From an uncultured Pelagibacteraceae bacterium (GTDB lineage Bacteria > Pseudomonadota > Alphaproteobacteria > Pelagibacterales > Pelagibacteraceae): a DNA stretch of 64,000 nucleotides. The notes beneath the pieces are model-generated. The model did no database searches, was not told the DNA's origin, and worked only from the letters and a program-made list of their open reading frames with translations. Location of the stretch: NCBI GenBank assembly GCA_902515185.1, contig CABXTN010000001.1, forward strand, positions 47,442 through 111,441, read 5' to 3'. Shown here piece by piece: positions 47,619 through 57,599 of the stretch (position 1 is the stretch's first letter; each line of letters begins with the position of its first letter). Position numbers and translations under genes: made by a program.

Positions 47619-48899
47619 TTACTTACCAAATTTTGTTTTTTTAATTAAACTCTCATATTGAGAGCTCATTAATCTTGTTTGTATTTGAGTGACAGTATCA
47701 ATTGCAACTACAACAACAATTAATATTGAGGCACCACCTAAATAGAATGGAATAGGATAGTTCGCTATTAAAAATTCTGGCAACAAACAAACTGCTGTTA
47801 AATACAATGCGCCAATTGTAGTTAGCTTCGTTAATATATTATCGATATATAGTGCTGTACTTTCACCCGGCCTTATTCCAGGTACAAAACCACCATACTT
47901 TCTTAAATTTTCAGCAGTTTCATTTGGGTTAAAAACAATTGAAGTGTAGAAAAAAGTAAAAAAAATAATCCCTGATGCATACAACAACATATAAAGAGGT
48001 TGACCTTGTGTAAAATAAGAAGAAATGTTTAAAAATGTTTCATTGTTGGAAAAATTAAAATTCGAAAATGTAACCGGCAATAATAAAATAGCTGACGCAA
48101 AGATTGCGGGTATTACACCAGCAGAATTTATCTTCAATGGTAAATGTGACGAGTCTCCACCATACATTTTATTTCCCATTTGTCTTTTTGGGTAATTAAT
48201 TAAAATTTTTCGAAGCGCTCTTTCCATGAATACAATAAAAATTATTGTAGCAATCAATATAAGGAATATTAAAAATATAATAAAGCCTGAAAGCGCTCCA
48301 CTTTTACCTAATTCAAAAGTAGTAACAAGAGCTCTTGGAATTTCAGCAACAATACCTGAGAATATAATTAAAGATATACCATTACCAATTCCTCTTTGTG
48401 TAATTTGTTCTCCTAACCACATTAAAAATACAGTTCCTGCGACAATAGTAGTTACTGTTGAAATTTTAAAAAATAATCCAGGATTTATAACTAAATTTGC
48501 TGATGACTCTAAGCCAACTGCTAATCCATAACCTTGAATTGTCGCTAGTAGAACAGTTCCATATCTAGTTATCTGAGTAATTTTTTTTCTACCTATCTCA
48601 CCTTGTGCTTTCAAATTTTTAAAATAATCTGAGACACCAGTTAATAGCTGTACAATAATAGATGATGATATATATGGCATAATACCCAATGCGAATATTG
48701 CCATTCTACTTATGGCACCTCCAGCGAATACATTGAACATTCCAAGAAGGCCTTTTTGATTGCCTTCCATTAAATTTTGTAATTGTTCAGGATCAATTCC
48801 TGGTAAAGGGACGAATGTACCAAGTCTATAAATTGCTAGTATAACTAATGTAAATAATATTCTATTTCTTAAGTCGTTAGATTGTAGACTTGAGCTCAT
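47619..48899 (-). CDS. secY: Protein translocase subunit SecY
   Basis: Channel subunit of the Sec translocon, 426 residues with 10 hydrophobic segments. Family motifs are RLGTFVPLPGIDPEQL in TM1, the plug region GGAISRMAIFALGIMPYISSSI, GIGNGISLIIFSGIVAEIP and the cytoplasmic loop YGGFVPGIRPGESTALYID. It overlaps rplO by one base. Confidence 0.98.
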   Translation of the reverse strand: MSSSLQSNDLRNRILFTLVILAIYRLGTFVPLPGIDPEQLQNLMEGNQKGLLGMFNVFAGGAISRMAIFALGIMPYISSSIIVQLLTGVSDYFKNLKAQGEIGRKKITQITRYGTVLLATIQGYGLAVGLESSANLVINPGLFFKISTVTTIVAGTVFLMWLGEQITQRGIGNGISLIIFSGIVAEIPRALVTTFELGKSGALSGFIIFLIFLILIATIIFIVFMERALRKILINYPKRQMGNKMYGGDSSHLPLKINSAGVIPAIFASAILLLPVTFSNFNFSNNETFLNISSYFTQGQPLYMLLYASGIIFFTFFYTSIVFNPNETAENLRKYGGFVPGIRPGESTALYIDNILTKLTTIGALYLTAVCLLPEFLIANYPIPFYLGGASILIVVVVAIDTVTQIQTRLMSSQYESLIKKTKFGK

Positions 48900-49354
48900 T
48901 AGCTATTTTTAACTTTTAGTAAACTGCTTGTTTTATCTAATTTAGGTTTTACAGATTTTGATGCAAAATCAACTTCGATTTCTATTTTATCTTTAAGCTC
49001 ACCATTTCCTAAAATTTTAATTTTTTGATATTTTTTATTAACTAATTTAAGTTTTTTTAATAAATCTAAATTAATTTTATCTCCTGATTTAATTTTTTTT
49101 TTATCTATGTGAGATTGAATATCACTAATATTAATTTTGGCAATTGGAGATGATTTTATTGGGTTAAATCCTCTTTTTGGCAACCTTCTATAAAGTGGCA
49201 TCTGACCACCTTCAAAACTTTTGATCGCAACACCTCGTCTTGATTTTTGACCCTTGTGGCCTCTTCCTGAGGTTTTGCCTTTGCCTGATCCAATCCCCCT
49301 GCCAGGTCTAATTTTTTTAGTTTTAACAATATTTGTAGTATTTAAATTAATCAT
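48899..49354 (-). CDS. rplO: 50S ribosomal protein L15
   Basis: Large-subunit assembly protein, 151 residues. The glycine-rich N terminus GRGIGSGKGKTSGRGHKGQK and GGQMPLYRRLPKRGFNP identify it; the C-terminal half is divergent but shows GNGELKDKIEIEVDFASKS. It starts at the base where rpsE ends, so no rpmD (L30) gene lies between rpsE and rplO as it does in most bacteria. Confidence 0.97.
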   Translation of the reverse strand: MINLNTTNIVKTKKIRPGRGIGSGKGKTSGRGHKGQKSRRGVAIKSFEGGQMPLYRRLPKRGFNPIKSSPIAKINISDIQSHIDKKKIKSGDKINLDLLKKLKLVNKKYQKIKILGNGELKDKIEIEVDFASKSVKPKLDKTSSLLKVKNS

Positions 49355-49854
49355 TATCCCCTCTTTTCAATAATTTCAGATATTTTTTTATTTCTAATAT
49401 TAGAAATTTGTTTTGGTGAAGTTTGTTTACTAAGAGCTTTCATACAAGCTCTTATTACATTGTGAGGATTTGCGGTTCCTATAGATTTAGCTACTATATC
49501 TTTAATACCTAATACTTCACAAACCGCTCTTACTGGACCCCCTGCTATAATACCTGTTCCTTTTGGGGCAGCTCTTAATTTGATTTTTCCCGCTCCATCT
49601 TTACCATAAATATCATGATGAATAGTTCTTCCTTCGCGTAAAGGTATTTGTATTAAATTTCTTCTTGCTAGTTCATTTGCTTTTTTTATAGCATCAGGAA
49701 CTTGCTTAGCCTTAGCATGTGCAATACCAATCTTACCGTTTTGATTACCAACAACTACCAATGCAGAAAAGCCAAACCTACGACCACCTTTTACAACTTT
49801 TGTAATTCGGTTTATATGAACTAATTTTTCTAATATGTCTGTATTTTTATCCAT
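49354..49854 (-). CDS. rpsE: 30S ribosomal protein S5
   Basis: Decoding-accuracy protein at the mRNA entry side, 166 residues. GRRFGFSALVVVGNQNGKIG, IPLREGRTIHHDIYGKDGAG and VLGIKDIVAKSIGTANPHN are family-specific. It lies directly after rplR and shares one base with rplO. Confidence 0.98.
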   Translation of the reverse strand: MDKNTDILEKLVHINRITKVVKGGRRFGFSALVVVGNQNGKIGIAHAKAKQVPDAIKKANELARRNLIQIPLREGRTIHHDIYGKDGAGKIKLRAAPKGTGIIAGGPVRAVCEVLGIKDIVAKSIGTANPHNVIRACMKALSKQTSPKQISNIRNKKISEIIEKRG

Positions 49855-50208
49855 CTAAAATTCCATTCCATTTTTTCTTAACGTTTCAGCAAATACTTTA
49901 ATTCTTCCATGGTACTTATATATACCTCTATCAAAAAAAACTTTGGTTATCTTATTTTCTTTAGCTTTTTTAGCTAATTTTTCAGCCACTATAGCTGAAA
50001 CTTCAGATTTATTTTTTTTGTCACCTTTAACATCCTTTTCAACTGATGAGGCAGAAAAAAGTGTTTTACTATTTTTGTCGTCAATGATTTGTGCAAAAAT
50101 ATTCTTTGATGATCTAGATATACATAGTCTAAATCTTCCCTCTTTTGCAACTCTTTTAAGTTTATTTCTAACTCTGTACTTTTTTCTTATAGAGGTTGTC
50201 AATTTCAT
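49855..50208 (-). CDS. rplR: 50S ribosomal protein L18
   Basis: 5S rRNA-binding protein, 117 residues. The [20 protein letters not shown] strand and the C-terminal [26 protein letters not shown] are typical. It overlaps rplF by one base and abuts rpsE. Confidence 0.97.
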   Translation of the reverse strand: MKLTTSIRKKYRVRNKLKRVAKEGRFRLCISRSSKNIFAQIIDDKNSKTLFSASSVEKDVKGDKKNKSEVSAIVAEKLAKKAKENKITKVFFDRGIYKYHGRIKVFAETLRKNGMEF

Positions 50209-50747
50209 TATTTCTTCTTCCCTTCTTTTCTCAATATATATTGGCCTTTTTCCTTAATCCCCTTACCTTTGTATGGCTCTGGCGGTCTGAACGATTTGAT
50301 TTTTGATGCTATCATTCCAACCTCCTGTTTATCAAAGCCTATTATTTTAACTGTAGTCTGTTTTTCTACAGTGATTTTAACTGTATCTGGTATATCAAAA
50401 TTAATATCATGACTAAATCCAAGTTGAAGATTTAATTGTTTGCCTTTTAATGCAGCCCTATAACCAACCCCAACAAGTTCAAGTATTTTTTCATATCCTT
50501 TACTAGCGCCAATTATAGCGTTATTTAATAGGCTTCGGTTCATTCCCCATAATCTTTTTGTATTTTGATCAACTTTTTTTGGTTTAATTGAAATTTCTTT
50601 ACCATCTTTTATGTCTAAATCAAAATTTTCAATATCAATATTTAATGATTTTTTACCCAAAGGTCCTTCAATATTCACAGCGTTTCCAGCTAAAGCCACT
50701 TTTACTTTTTCCGGTATAGTTATATTTATTTTTCCTATCTTAGACAT
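50208..50747 (-). CDS. rplF: 50S ribosomal protein L6
   Basis: Stalk-base protein of the large subunit, 179 residues, two tandem L6 folds. [20 protein letters not shown] and [20 protein letters not shown] are diagnostic, and the C-terminal [25 protein letters not shown] is intact. It shares one base each with rpsH and rplR. Confidence 0.98.
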   Translation of the reverse strand: MSKIGKINITIPEKVKVALAGNAVNIEGPLGKKSLNIDIENFDLDIKDGKEISIKPKKVDQNTKRLWGMNRSLLNNAIIGASKGYEKILELVGVGYRAALKGKQLNLQLGFSHDINFDIPDTVKITVEKQTTVKIIGFDKQEVGMIASKIKSFRPPEPYKGKGIKEKGQYILRKEGKKK

Positions 50748-51142
50748 TAAAATACCTTACAAATAATTTCGCCACCGACTTTCTGTTTTCTTGCATCTAT
50801 ATCTGTCATGACACCCTTTGATGTTGATATAATTGCTATACCAAGACCATTATTAATTTTAGGCAAACTTTCTGCGCTTGAAAATATTCTTCTACCTGGT
50901 TTTGATATTCTTTCGATTGTGCTTATAACAGGATTACCAGAATTATATTTTAGACTTATAACTAAATTAGTTTTTTCGGAATTCTTATCAACTTTATAAT
51001 CAATAATGAATCCTTCGCCCTTTAAAACTTCAGCTATTTTAATTTTAAAGTTCGATGAAGGAAGCTCAACTTTTTTATGATTTCTCATTTGAGCATTCTT
51101 AATTCTTGCAATCATATCACCTATTGGGTCACTTAAACTCAT
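50747..51142 (-). CDS. rpsH: 30S ribosomal protein S8
   Basis: Primary 16S rRNA-binding protein and, in E. coli, translational repressor of the spc operon, 131 residues. DPIGDMIARIKNAQMRNHKK and the C-terminal ISTSKGVMTDIDARKQKVGG with a final GEIICKVF identify it. It follows rpsN by 12 bases. Confidence 0.98.
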   Translation of the reverse strand: MSLSDPIGDMIARIKNAQMRNHKKVELPSSNFKIKIAEVLKGEGFIIDYKVDKNSEKTNLVISLKYNSGNPVISTIERISKPGRRIFSSAESLPKINNGLGIAIISTSKGVMTDIDARKQKVGGEIICKVF

Positions 51143-51154
51143 AAAATTTCCTTT

Positions 51155-51460
51155 CTACCAACTTGATTTTACCATTCCTGGTATTTTTCCCTCAAGACCT
51201 AATTTTCTTAATGCTATTCTTGAGATTTTTAATTTACGATATACGCCGTGTGGTCTACCTGTAATTTCACAACGATTTCTAACTCTTGTTCTTGCAGAGT
51301 TTCTAGGCATTTTTGATAATTTTTGCTGGGCTTTAAATCTCTCTTCTAATGGTATTTTTTTATCCATAATTATATCTTTTAATTTTTTACGCCTAGCATA
51401 AAAACTATTTGATAGTTTTATCCTTTTTTTATTTTTGTTTATTGAGCTTAGTTTTGCCAT
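51155..51460 (-). CDS. rpsN: 30S ribosomal protein S14
   Basis: Head protein of the small subunit, 101 residues, the long zinc-free form (no C-x2-C pairs). The C-terminal half NRCEITGRPHGVYRKLKISR and KIPGMVKSSW are diagnostic. It shares one base with the rplE stop. Confidence 0.97.
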   Translation of the reverse strand: MAKLSSINKNKKRIKLSNSFYARRKKLKDIIMDKKIPLEERFKAQQKLSKMPRNSARTRVRNRCEITGRPHGVYRKLKISRIALRKLGLEGKIPGMVKSSW

Positions 51461-52014
51461 TAATTAGTCCTTTCTTCTTTAAATGGAAAATTTAATCTTT
51501 TAAGTAATTCATAACTATGTTTTTTGTCTATAGAAGAAATAACTATAGTGATATCCAATCCTCTGATTTTATCTACTTTATCAAAGTTTACTTCTGGAAA
51601 GATAATATGTTCTTTTATACCAAATGTATAATTGCCAAATTTATCAAAACCTTTTGGTGACAAACCTCTAAAATCTTTTATCCTTGGAAGTGCTATATTT
51701 ACTAATCTATCAATAAATTCGTACATTTTATCTTTTCTTAACGTAACTTTTAATCCTGCTTTAGTATCTTTTCTTGTTTTAAAGTTAGATATAGATTTTT
51801 TAAATTTAGTAGAAACTGGTTTTTGACCAGTAATTTTAGACAAATCTTCCTCACAAACTTTTATAATTTTAGAATCATTACCATCAACACCTAAACCCAT
51901 GTTAAGAACCACTTTTGACAATCTTGGTGTCATATAATTATTTTTTAAACCTAACTTTGATTTTAAATCAGGTAATATTTCTTTATTATATAGTTCTTTT
52001 AATCTTGGTATCAT
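51460..52014 (-). CDS. rplE: 50S ribosomal protein L5
   Basis: 5S rRNA- and P-site tRNA-contacting protein, 184 residues. [39 protein letters not shown] and the C-terminal [10 protein letters not shown] support the call. It overlaps rplX by 4 bases. Confidence 0.98.
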   Translation of the reverse strand: MIPRLKELYNKEILPDLKSKLGLKNNYMTPRLSKVVLNMGLGVDGNDSKIIKVCEEDLSKITGQKPVSTKFKKSISNFKTRKDTKAGLKVTLRKDKMYEFIDRLVNIALPRIKDFRGLSPKGFDKFGNYTFGIKEHIIFPEVNFDKVDKIRGLDITIVISSIDKKHSYELLKRLNFPFKEERTN

Positions 52015-52265
52015 TTTTTAGCTTCTTTTTTTTTTACTTCTTTATTTTTTTCAGACACAATTAATAAATTTGATAAATTTAAAAAATTTTCTTTATCAAA
52101 AATTCCACCTTTTTTTTCTTTTGTTGTTTTAACATGTTTTTTGATCATATTTAGTCCTTTAACTTTTGCTCGGAAATTTTTTCTATCTATTTCTATTATT
52201 TCACCTTCTTTATTCTTATCTTTACCGCATAAAATTTTAACTTTATTTCCTTTTTTAATAATCAT
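52011..52265 (-). CDS. rplX: 50S ribosomal protein L24, short form
   Basis: Assembly initiator of the large subunit. The KOW motif region [20 protein letters not shown] and the [13 protein letters not shown] segment are present. At 84 residues it is about 20 shorter than usual, and the normal C-terminal strand (about P-x-R-V-G-F-R) is replaced by a Lys/Glu tail ([14 protein letters not shown]). The stop overlaps the rplE ATG, so this is a true gene end rather than a missed extension in the same frame. Confidence 0.93.
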   Translation of the reverse strand: MIIKKGNKVKILCGKDKNKEGEIIEIDRKNFRAKVKGLNMIKKHVKTTKEKKGGIFDKENFLNLSNLLIVSEKNKEVKKKEAKK

Positions 52266-52633
52266 TAAAGTACCTCCGGTGCTAAAGAAATTATTTTCAT
52301 TTGACCCTTGCTTCTAAGTTCTCTCGTAACGGGGCCAAATATTCTCGTACCCACTGGCTCACCTTTATCATCTACTAATACAGCAGCATTATTGTCAAAT
52401 TTTACTTTAGATCCATCTTCTCTATGAATTCCTTTTTTAACTCTAACAACAACAGCTTTATGAACAGATCCTTTTTTAACTTTTCCTTTAGGAATTGCTT
52501 CTTTAACAGCTATTACAATAGTGTCACCTATACTTGCATATCTTCTTTTAGATCCTCCTAAAACTTTTATGCACTCAATTCTTTTAGCGCCTGTATTGTC
52601 AGCAACACTTAATTCTGTCTGTACTTGAATCAT
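52265..52633 (-). CDS. rplN: 50S ribosomal protein L14
   Basis: Intersubunit-bridge protein, 122 residues, with standard sequence from [20 protein letters not shown] to the end [20 protein letters not shown]. It overlaps rpsQ by 4 bases and rplX by one. Confidence 0.99.
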   Translation of the reverse strand: MIQVQTELSVADNTGAKRIECIKVLGGSKRRYASIGDTIVIAVKEAIPKGKVKKGSVHKAVVVRVKKGIHREDGSKVKFDNNAAVLVDDKGEPVGTRIFGPVTRELRSKGQMKIISLAPEVL

Positions 52634-52866
52634 TTTTTGTCTCCTACCACTTCAAATTTTTTACTTTTAGAATAAGGTTTGCATTCTATAATTGATACCT
52701 TATCACCACTTTTAAATTTATTGTTTTCATCGTGAGCACTATATCTTTTTCTACTTTTAACAACTTTTTTAAATAAAGGATGTTGAAATTTTCTTTCAAC
52801 CAAAACCTTTATAGTTTTATTTTCTTTGTCACTTACAACAATTCCATGTAATATTTTTTTAGGCAT
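52630..52866 (-). CDS. rpsQ: 30S ribosomal protein S17
   Basis: Primary 16S rRNA-binding OB-fold protein, 78 residues. [20 protein letters not shown] and the [20 protein letters not shown] segment are typical. It overlaps rpmC by 8 bases through AATGCCTAA, where the ATG lies inside the last two rpmC codons. Confidence 0.97.
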   Translation of the reverse strand: MPKKILHGIVVSDKENKTIKVLVERKFQHPLFKKVVKSRKRYSAHDENNKFKSGDKVSIIECKPYSKSKKFEVVGDKK

Positions 52867-53050
52867 TAATCTTCCTATTAATTAAAGTTTTCAGTTGTGC
52901 TATACTTTTTCTAGTTTCTTTTACTTTTGCTGGATTTGTTAATTGCCCATTTATTTTTTGAAACCGAAAGTTAAATAAATCTTTCTTAAGTTTGTCAATA
53001 TCTTTAATAGCTTGGGATTTTGTCATTTTATTTAAATCTTTTTTTTTCAT
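52859..53050 (-). CDS. rpmC: 50S ribosomal protein L29
   Basis: Small helical protein at the tunnel exit, 63 residues. KLKKDLFNFRFQKINGQLTN and VKETRKSIAQLKTLINRK match the family. It abuts rplP and overlaps rpsQ. Confidence 0.96.
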   Translation of the reverse strand: MKKKDLNKMTKSQAIKDIDKLKKDLFNFRFQKINGQLTNPAKVKETRKSIAQLKTLINRKINA

Positions 53051-53461
53051 TTATGAAAACCTCTTAATAAATTTTGTTTTAATTGGAAGTTTTGCTGATG
53101 CTTTGTATAAAGCTTCCTTTGCAACTTGTTCTGATACACCATCAACTTCAAATAAAATTCTGCCAGGTTTAACTCTACAAGCCCAAAATTCTGGAGAGCC
53201 TTTGCCCTTACCCATTCTTACCTCTGTCGGTTTTTTTGATACTGGAATATTAGGAAAAACCCTTGTCCAAACTCTACCTTGTCTCTTCATGTGTCTAGTT
53301 AATGCAACTCTTGCTGCCTCTATTTGTTTTGAAATAACTCTATCTGGTGCCAAAGCTTTTAAACCATAAGATCCATAATTCATAAGATTGCATCTAGAAG
53401 CTTTCCCATGAATTCTTCCTTTGTGTGCTTTTCTAAATTTTGTTCTAGTTGGTTGCAGCAT
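53051..53461 (-). CDS. rplP: 50S ribosomal protein L16
   Basis: A-site-proximal protein, 136 residues. [20 protein letters not shown], the middle [27 protein letters not shown] region and the [20 protein letters not shown] segment are diagnostic. It lies 3 bases after rpsC. Confidence 0.98.
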   Translation of the reverse strand: MLQPTRTKFRKAHKGRIHGKASRCNLMNYGSYGLKALAPDRVISKQIEAARVALTRHMKRQGRVWTRVFPNIPVSKKPTEVRMGKGKGSPEFWACRVKPGRILFEVDGVSEQVAKEALYKASAKLPIKTKFIKRFS

Positions 53462-53464
53462 AAT

Positions 53465-54124
53465 TTATTTTTTATTAGTTTCTTGACTAAACTCCCTTGT
53501 AAAAATTTCTCCTTTATAAATCCAAACTTTAATACCAATTATTCCATACGTAGTTAAAGCTTCAGACTCAGCATAATCTATATCAGCTCTAAGTGTGTGT
53601 GAAGGGATGCTACCTTCTCTTAACCATTCTGTTCTTGCAATTTCATTTCCACCTAGTCTACCACTTATAGAAACTTTAATTCCTTTTGCTCCTAGTCTTT
53701 GTGCTGATTGCATTGACCTTTTCATAGCTCTTCTGTATGAAATTCTTTTTACAAGTTGTTGAGCGATATTTTCTGCTACTAGAAAGCTATTTGTTTCTGG
53801 TTTTTTAACTTCTTTAATATTTAAATTAACCTCGTTTTTGGTTAATTGTGAAAGTTTATTTTTAATTTTTTCAATATCACTTCCCTTTTTTCCAATTACA
53901 AAACCTGGTCTCGACGTATATATTGTAACAAAGCATTTTTTAGATGTTCTCTCTATCATTACTTTTGAAACACCAGAGTTAATAACATTTTTTTTAATAT
54001 ATTCTCTAATTTTAAAATCTTCTATTAAATAGTTACCAAAATCCTTTTTTCTAGCATACCAAACGGAATCCCACCCTCTGTTTATACCAAGTCTTAGTCC
54101 TACAGGATTAACTTTTTGACCCAT
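53465..54124 (-). CDS. rpsC: 30S ribosomal protein S3
   Basis: mRNA-entry protein with a KH domain, 219 residues. [20 protein letters not shown], the KH loop [20 protein letters not shown] and the C-terminal [20 protein letters not shown] and [15 protein letters not shown] are all present. It overlaps rplV by 17 bases. Confidence 0.98.
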   Translation of the reverse strand: MGQKVNPVGLRLGINRGWDSVWYARKKDFGNYLIEDFKIREYIKKNVINSGVSKVMIERTSKKCFVTIYTSRPGFVIGKKGSDIEKIKNKLSQLTKNEVNLNIKEVKKPETNSFLVAENIAQQLVKRISYRRAMKRSMQSAQRLGAKGIKVSISGRLGGNEIARTEWLREGSIPSHTLRADIDYAESEALTTYGIIGIKVWIYKGEIFTREFSQETNKK

Positions 54125-54512
54125 GTTTTTCCTCTACTTTCTTTTTTAGTTCAGATAATATTATAGTTAAATTAGAATATGGTTTCTTAATTCCTGCTGC
54201 TCTACCTTTAGCTCTTGCTCTAAATCTCTTCATTACAATTTGTTTTCCACAGTAAGCCTCTTTAATAAATAATTTATCAATGTCATATTGAAAATTATTT
54301 TCTGCATTAGCTATTGCTGAAGAAATTGTTTTTTTAACATCTTTAGATATCCTTTTTTCTGAAAAAGTTAAATCTCTTATAGCTTCACCTACTTTTTTCC
54401 CCACAATTGATTTTAAAATTGGTTTAAGCTTTCTAGTGCTAGATCTAACATTTTTATTTACAGATCTTACAATTTTTTTATCTTTGTTTTGTTCTTTTTT
54501 GTTTTTTACCAT
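54108..54512 (-). CDS. rplV: 50S ribosomal protein L22
   Basis: Exit-tunnel protein, 134 residues. After a lysine-rich N terminus of about 18 residues comes the core [20 protein letters not shown], then [20 protein letters not shown], and [20 protein letters not shown] in the tunnel hairpin. It overlaps rpsC by 17 bases. Confidence 0.96.
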   Translation of the reverse strand: MVKNKKEQNKDKKIVRSVNKNVRSSTRKLKPILKSIVGKKVGEAIRDLTFSEKRISKDVKKTISSAIANAENNFQYDIDKLFIKEAYCGKQIVMKRFRARAKGRAAGIKKPYSNLTIILSELKKKVEEKHGSKS

Positions 54513-54514
54513 AA

Positions 54515-54823
54515 TTATTTTTTCACAACTGGTTTTGATGCATCGTCTGCTTTAGCTTTTTTATCGGCCGGTGTATGTCCAAAAAACTGTCTAGTCGGTG
54601 CAAACTCTCCAAATTTATGACCAACCATATCTTCTGAAACTGTTATCGGTATAAATTTTTTACCATTATAAATTAAAAAACTAATTCCAACAAAATCTGG
54701 AATAATAGTTGATTTTCTTGACCACGTTTTAATCGGTTTTTTATTTGTCTCATTTTTATGTTTTTCAACCTTTTTAATTAAACTTTCCTCTACAAACGGA
54801 CCTTTCCACACTGCTCTTGCCAT
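54515..54823 (-). CDS. rpsS: 30S ribosomal protein S19
   Basis: Head protein in contact with S13, 102 residues. [40 protein letters not shown] and [20 protein letters not shown] are diagnostic. It lies 2 bases from both rplB and rplV. Confidence 0.98.
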   Translation of the reverse strand: MARAVWKGPFVEESLIKKVEKHKNETNKKPIKTWSRKSTIIPDFVGISFLIYNGKKFIPITVSEDMVGHKFGEFAPTRQFFGHTPADKKAKADDASKPVVKK

Positions 54824-54825
54824 AA

Positions 54826-55659
54826 CTATTTCTTTTTCCTTTTTCTTCTTCTGATAATAAATTTATCTGTTCTCTTATTATCTCTTGTTTTTAATCCTTT
54901 AGCCGACTGTCCTGTAGGTGATACTGGGTGTCTTCCTCCTGCTGATTTACCTTCACCACCACCATGAGGGTGATCAACTGGATTTTTCACTACACCTCTA
55001 GTATGTGGTCTTATACCAAGCCATCTAGATCTTCCTGCTTTACCGATTTTAATATTTTTTTGGTCTGGGTTAGATAATACTCCAATAGTCGCCATACATC
55101 TTGAGTCAATTTTTCTTACTTCTCCAGAGGTCATTTTTATAAGTGAATAATTGCCATCTACTCCTGAAATGGATACAGATGTTCCTGCTGATCTTGCTAT
55201 TTTTCCACCAGCTCCTGGTTGTAATTCAACGTTATGTATGTCAATACCAACTGGTATATCTTGCAAAGGCATACAATTGCCAATTTTAATCTCATTTTTT
55301 GATCCATTTTTAATTTTATCTCCCACTTTTATTTTTTGAGGAGCTAAATAATAAAATCTTTCATTATCCTCAAATTTTACTAACATAATGTGACATGATC
55401 TATTTGGATCATACTCAATTCGTTCAATTTCTCCTACAGAATCAAATTTTCTTCTATAAAAATCAACTAATCTATATTTTTGCTTATGACCACCTCCATG
55501 ATTTCTAGAAGTAATACGTCCCAGATTATTCCTTCCCTTTGAGGAATTGTTCACTGATGTTAAGCGTTTAAAAGGTTTTCCTTTCCATAAATCACTTCTA
55601 TCAACTAGAACGGTTCCTCTAGTAGATTTGGTATAGGGTTTAAAGCTTTTTAATGACAT
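54826..55659 (-). CDS. rplB: 50S ribosomal protein L2
   Basis: Peptidyltransferase-centre protein, 277 residues. [20 protein letters not shown] and the conserved C-terminal [20 protein letters not shown] with the essential His are present, ending in a basic tail [16 protein letters not shown]. It lies between rplW and rpsS with gaps of 2-3 bases. Confidence 0.99.
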   Translation of the reverse strand: MSLKSFKPYTKSTRGTVLVDRSDLWKGKPFKRLTSVNNSSKGRNNLGRITSRNHGGGHKQKYRLVDFYRRKFDSVGEIERIEYDPNRSCHIMLVKFEDNERFYYLAPQKIKVGDKIKNGSKNEIKIGNCMPLQDIPVGIDIHNVELQPGAGGKIARSAGTSVSISGVDGNYSLIKMTSGEVRKIDSRCMATIGVLSNPDQKNIKIGKAGRSRWLGIRPHTRGVVKNPVDHPHGGGEGKSAGGRHPVSPTGQSAKGLKTRDNKRTDKFIIRRRKRKKK

Positions 55660-55662
55660 AAA

Positions 55663-55956
55663 TTAAATTCCTGTAGTTAAGTCTATAGATTGACCTTTCT
55701 TTAAAGTAATTATTGCTTTTTTATAACCTTTTACTTTTACTTTTTTTCCACGTGTTATTTTTTTTCTAGATTGTTTATTTATCATATTAATTTTAATAAC
55801 ATTAACTTTAAAAATTTTTTCTATACTTTTTTTCAAATTAATTTTATTAGATGAATTTGGAACCTTAAAAACAATTTTATTGTTTTCAGATAAACTAGTC
55901 GACTTTTCAGTAACAACTGGTGAAAGAACCTTATCGTAAATATGCATTTTATTCAT
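55663..55956 (-). CDS. rplW: 50S ribosomal protein L23
   Basis: Tunnel-exit protein that docks trigger factor and SRP, 97 residues. DKVLSPVVTEKSTSLSENNK opens the family domain and KVNVIKINMINKQSRKKITRG continues it. It overlaps rplD by 8 bases. Confidence 0.96.
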   Translation of the reverse strand: MNKMHIYDKVLSPVVTEKSTSLSENNKIVFKVPNSSNKINLKKSIEKIFKVNVIKINMINKQSRKKITRGKKVKVKGYKKAIITLKKGQSIDLTTGI

Positions 55957-56572
55957 ATCGTTTCTCCAATTCTTTTACTGAGCTTTCTGTGAAAATAACT
56001 TTCTTAAACTTCACAATGTCAAAGGTGCTAAAATGATTAATATCAGTTACTTTTATATTGGGAATATTTCTAGCAGATTTATAAATTTTATCTTTTGAAT
56101 TTTTATCTAATATGATTAGTGAATTAACGGCTTTAATTTTCTCTAAAATTTTATGCATTTCTTTAGTTTTTTTAATCTCAGATTTAAAATCATTCATAAT
56201 TAAGATATCTTTAGATTGATGTTTTGCACTTAATAAAGAAACCACACTCATTTTCTTTTCATTCTTATTTAATTTTCTTTTTTTATAACTAAGCTCACCT
56301 TTGGGACCATGCGCAACACCACCACCAACAAAAATTGGAGCTTTTCTGCTAGCATGTCTAGCATTTCCAGTTCCTTTTTGAGCATATATTTTTGATGTTG
56401 ATCCTGTGATTTCATTTTTTTGTTTAGTTTTTGCTTTTCTACCTTTGTAATTTGCATTTGTTTTGTATAAAACCCCACTTATTAGTTGTCGATTTATTTT
56501 AGTAGAAAAAATCATATCTTTGACCTCTATTGTTTCTTTTTTCCCATCTATATTAATTTTATCTAATTTCAT
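55949..56572 (-). CDS. rplD: 50S ribosomal protein L4
   Basis: Tunnel protein and, in E. coli, autoregulator of the S10 operon, 207 residues. The rRNA-binding loop KIYAQKGTGNARHASRKAPI with FVGGGVAHGP is intact; AKHQSKDILIMNDF and a C-terminal Rossmann-like half follow. It lies 1 base after rplC. Confidence 0.97.
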   Translation of the reverse strand: MKLDKINIDGKKETIEVKDMIFSTKINRQLISGVLYKTNANYKGRKAKTKQKNEITGSTSKIYAQKGTGNARHASRKAPIFVGGGVAHGPKGELSYKKRKLNKNEKKMSVVSLLSAKHQSKDILIMNDFKSEIKKTKEMHKILEKIKAVNSLIILDKNSKDKIYKSARNIPNIKVTDINHFSTFDIVKFKKVIFTESSVKELEKRYE

Positions 56573-56573
56573 T

Positions 56574-57284
56574 TTATTTCTTTTTTTTCTCTGGAATTTT
56601 CTTTAGTTTTTCAATAACATCAATTTTTTCACTCATAGTTAGTTTAGTTACATTTTTTACAGCTTCCTTTACCAGCACTTCAGTATTCTTTGATCCAGGT
56701 ATGGAACCCTTTATAAATAATAAATTATTTTCTAGATCTGATTTTATTATCTCAATATTTTGCATTGTTCTCATCTTATCACCCATATGGCCTGCCATTT
56801 TTTTTCCTTTAAAAACTTTTCCTGGATCTTGATTTTGTCCAGTAGATCCGTGTGCTCTATGCGATATTGAAACTCCATGAGATGCTCTTAACCCAGCAAA
56901 ATTATGTCTTTTCATTGCCCCAGCGAAGCCTTTTCCTATGGTTTTTGACCTAATGTCTACAAATTTTGTATCTTTGAATATTTCCACTCCGAATTCATTT
57001 CCAGCTTTGTAATTTTCTAAATTTTTAACTCTAAATTCTTTAATTTTTCTTTTAGGTTCAGTATTTTTTTTTGTGAAAAAACCTTTCATTGCCTTAGTTA
57101 ACTTTGAATTCTTTATATTGCCGAAGCCTAATTGAACTGCTGTGTAGCCTCTTTTATCTGAGTCTATAACGTCTATAATTCTCCCTTTTTCCATTTGAAG
57201 AACAGTGACTGGTACGGATTGACCTGTCTTATAAAATTCTCTAGTCATTCCAATTTTTTTTCCTATTAATGCTATTTCTATCAT
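56574..57284 (-). CDS. rplC: 50S ribosomal protein L3
   Basis: Large-subunit assembly protein, 236 residues. LIGKKIGMTREFYKTGQSVP and the conserved loop HGSTGQNQDPGKVFKGKKMA, which contains the Gln methylated by PrmB in other bacteria, identify it. The C terminus has a basic tail KLKKIPEKKKK. It follows rpsJ by 3 bases. Confidence 0.98.
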   Translation of the reverse strand: MIEIALIGKKIGMTREFYKTGQSVPVTVLQMEKGRIIDVIDSDKRGYTAVQLGFGNIKNSKLTKAMKGFFTKKNTEPKRKIKEFRVKNLENYKAGNEFGVEIFKDTKFVDIRSKTIGKGFAGAMKRHNFAGLRASHGVSISHRAHGSTGQNQDPGKVFKGKKMAGHMGDKMRTMQNIEIIKSDLENNLLFIKGSIPGSKNTEVLVKEAVKNVTKLTMSEKIDVIEKLKKIPEKKKK

Positions 57285-57287
57285 TTT

Positions 57288-57596
57288 TTAAATTTTAATT
57301 TCCACATCAACACCAGATGCTAAATCTAGTTTCATTAAAGCTTCTACTGTTTGTGGGGTTGGTTCAATTATATCTATTAATCTTTTATGTGTTCTTGTTT
57401 CAAATTGTTCTCTACTCTTCTTATCAATATGAGGTGATCTTAATACTGTATATCTCTCAATTTTAGTTGGTAGAGGAATTGGGCCTTTAATATTTGCCCC
57501 TGTTCTTTTGACCGTATTAACAATCTCTTCTGTAGATTGATCTAATACCTTATTATCATAAGCTCTTAATTTAATTCTAATATTTTGTTTATCCAT
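57288..57596 (-). CDS. rpsJ: 30S ribosomal protein S10 (NusE)
   Basis: Head protein of the small subunit and NusB partner in antitermination, 102 residues. [20 protein letters not shown], then [20 protein letters not shown] and [20 protein letters not shown] are standard. It follows fusA by only 3 bases, so the str and S10 groups are continuous and the tuf gene usually found here is missing. Confidence 0.99.
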   Translation of the reverse strand: MDKQNIRIKLRAYDNKVLDQSTEEIVNTVKRTGANIKGPIPLPTKIERYTVLRSPHIDKKSREQFETRTHKRLIDIIEPTPQTVEALMKLDLASGVDVEIKI

Positions 57597-57599
57597 TTT

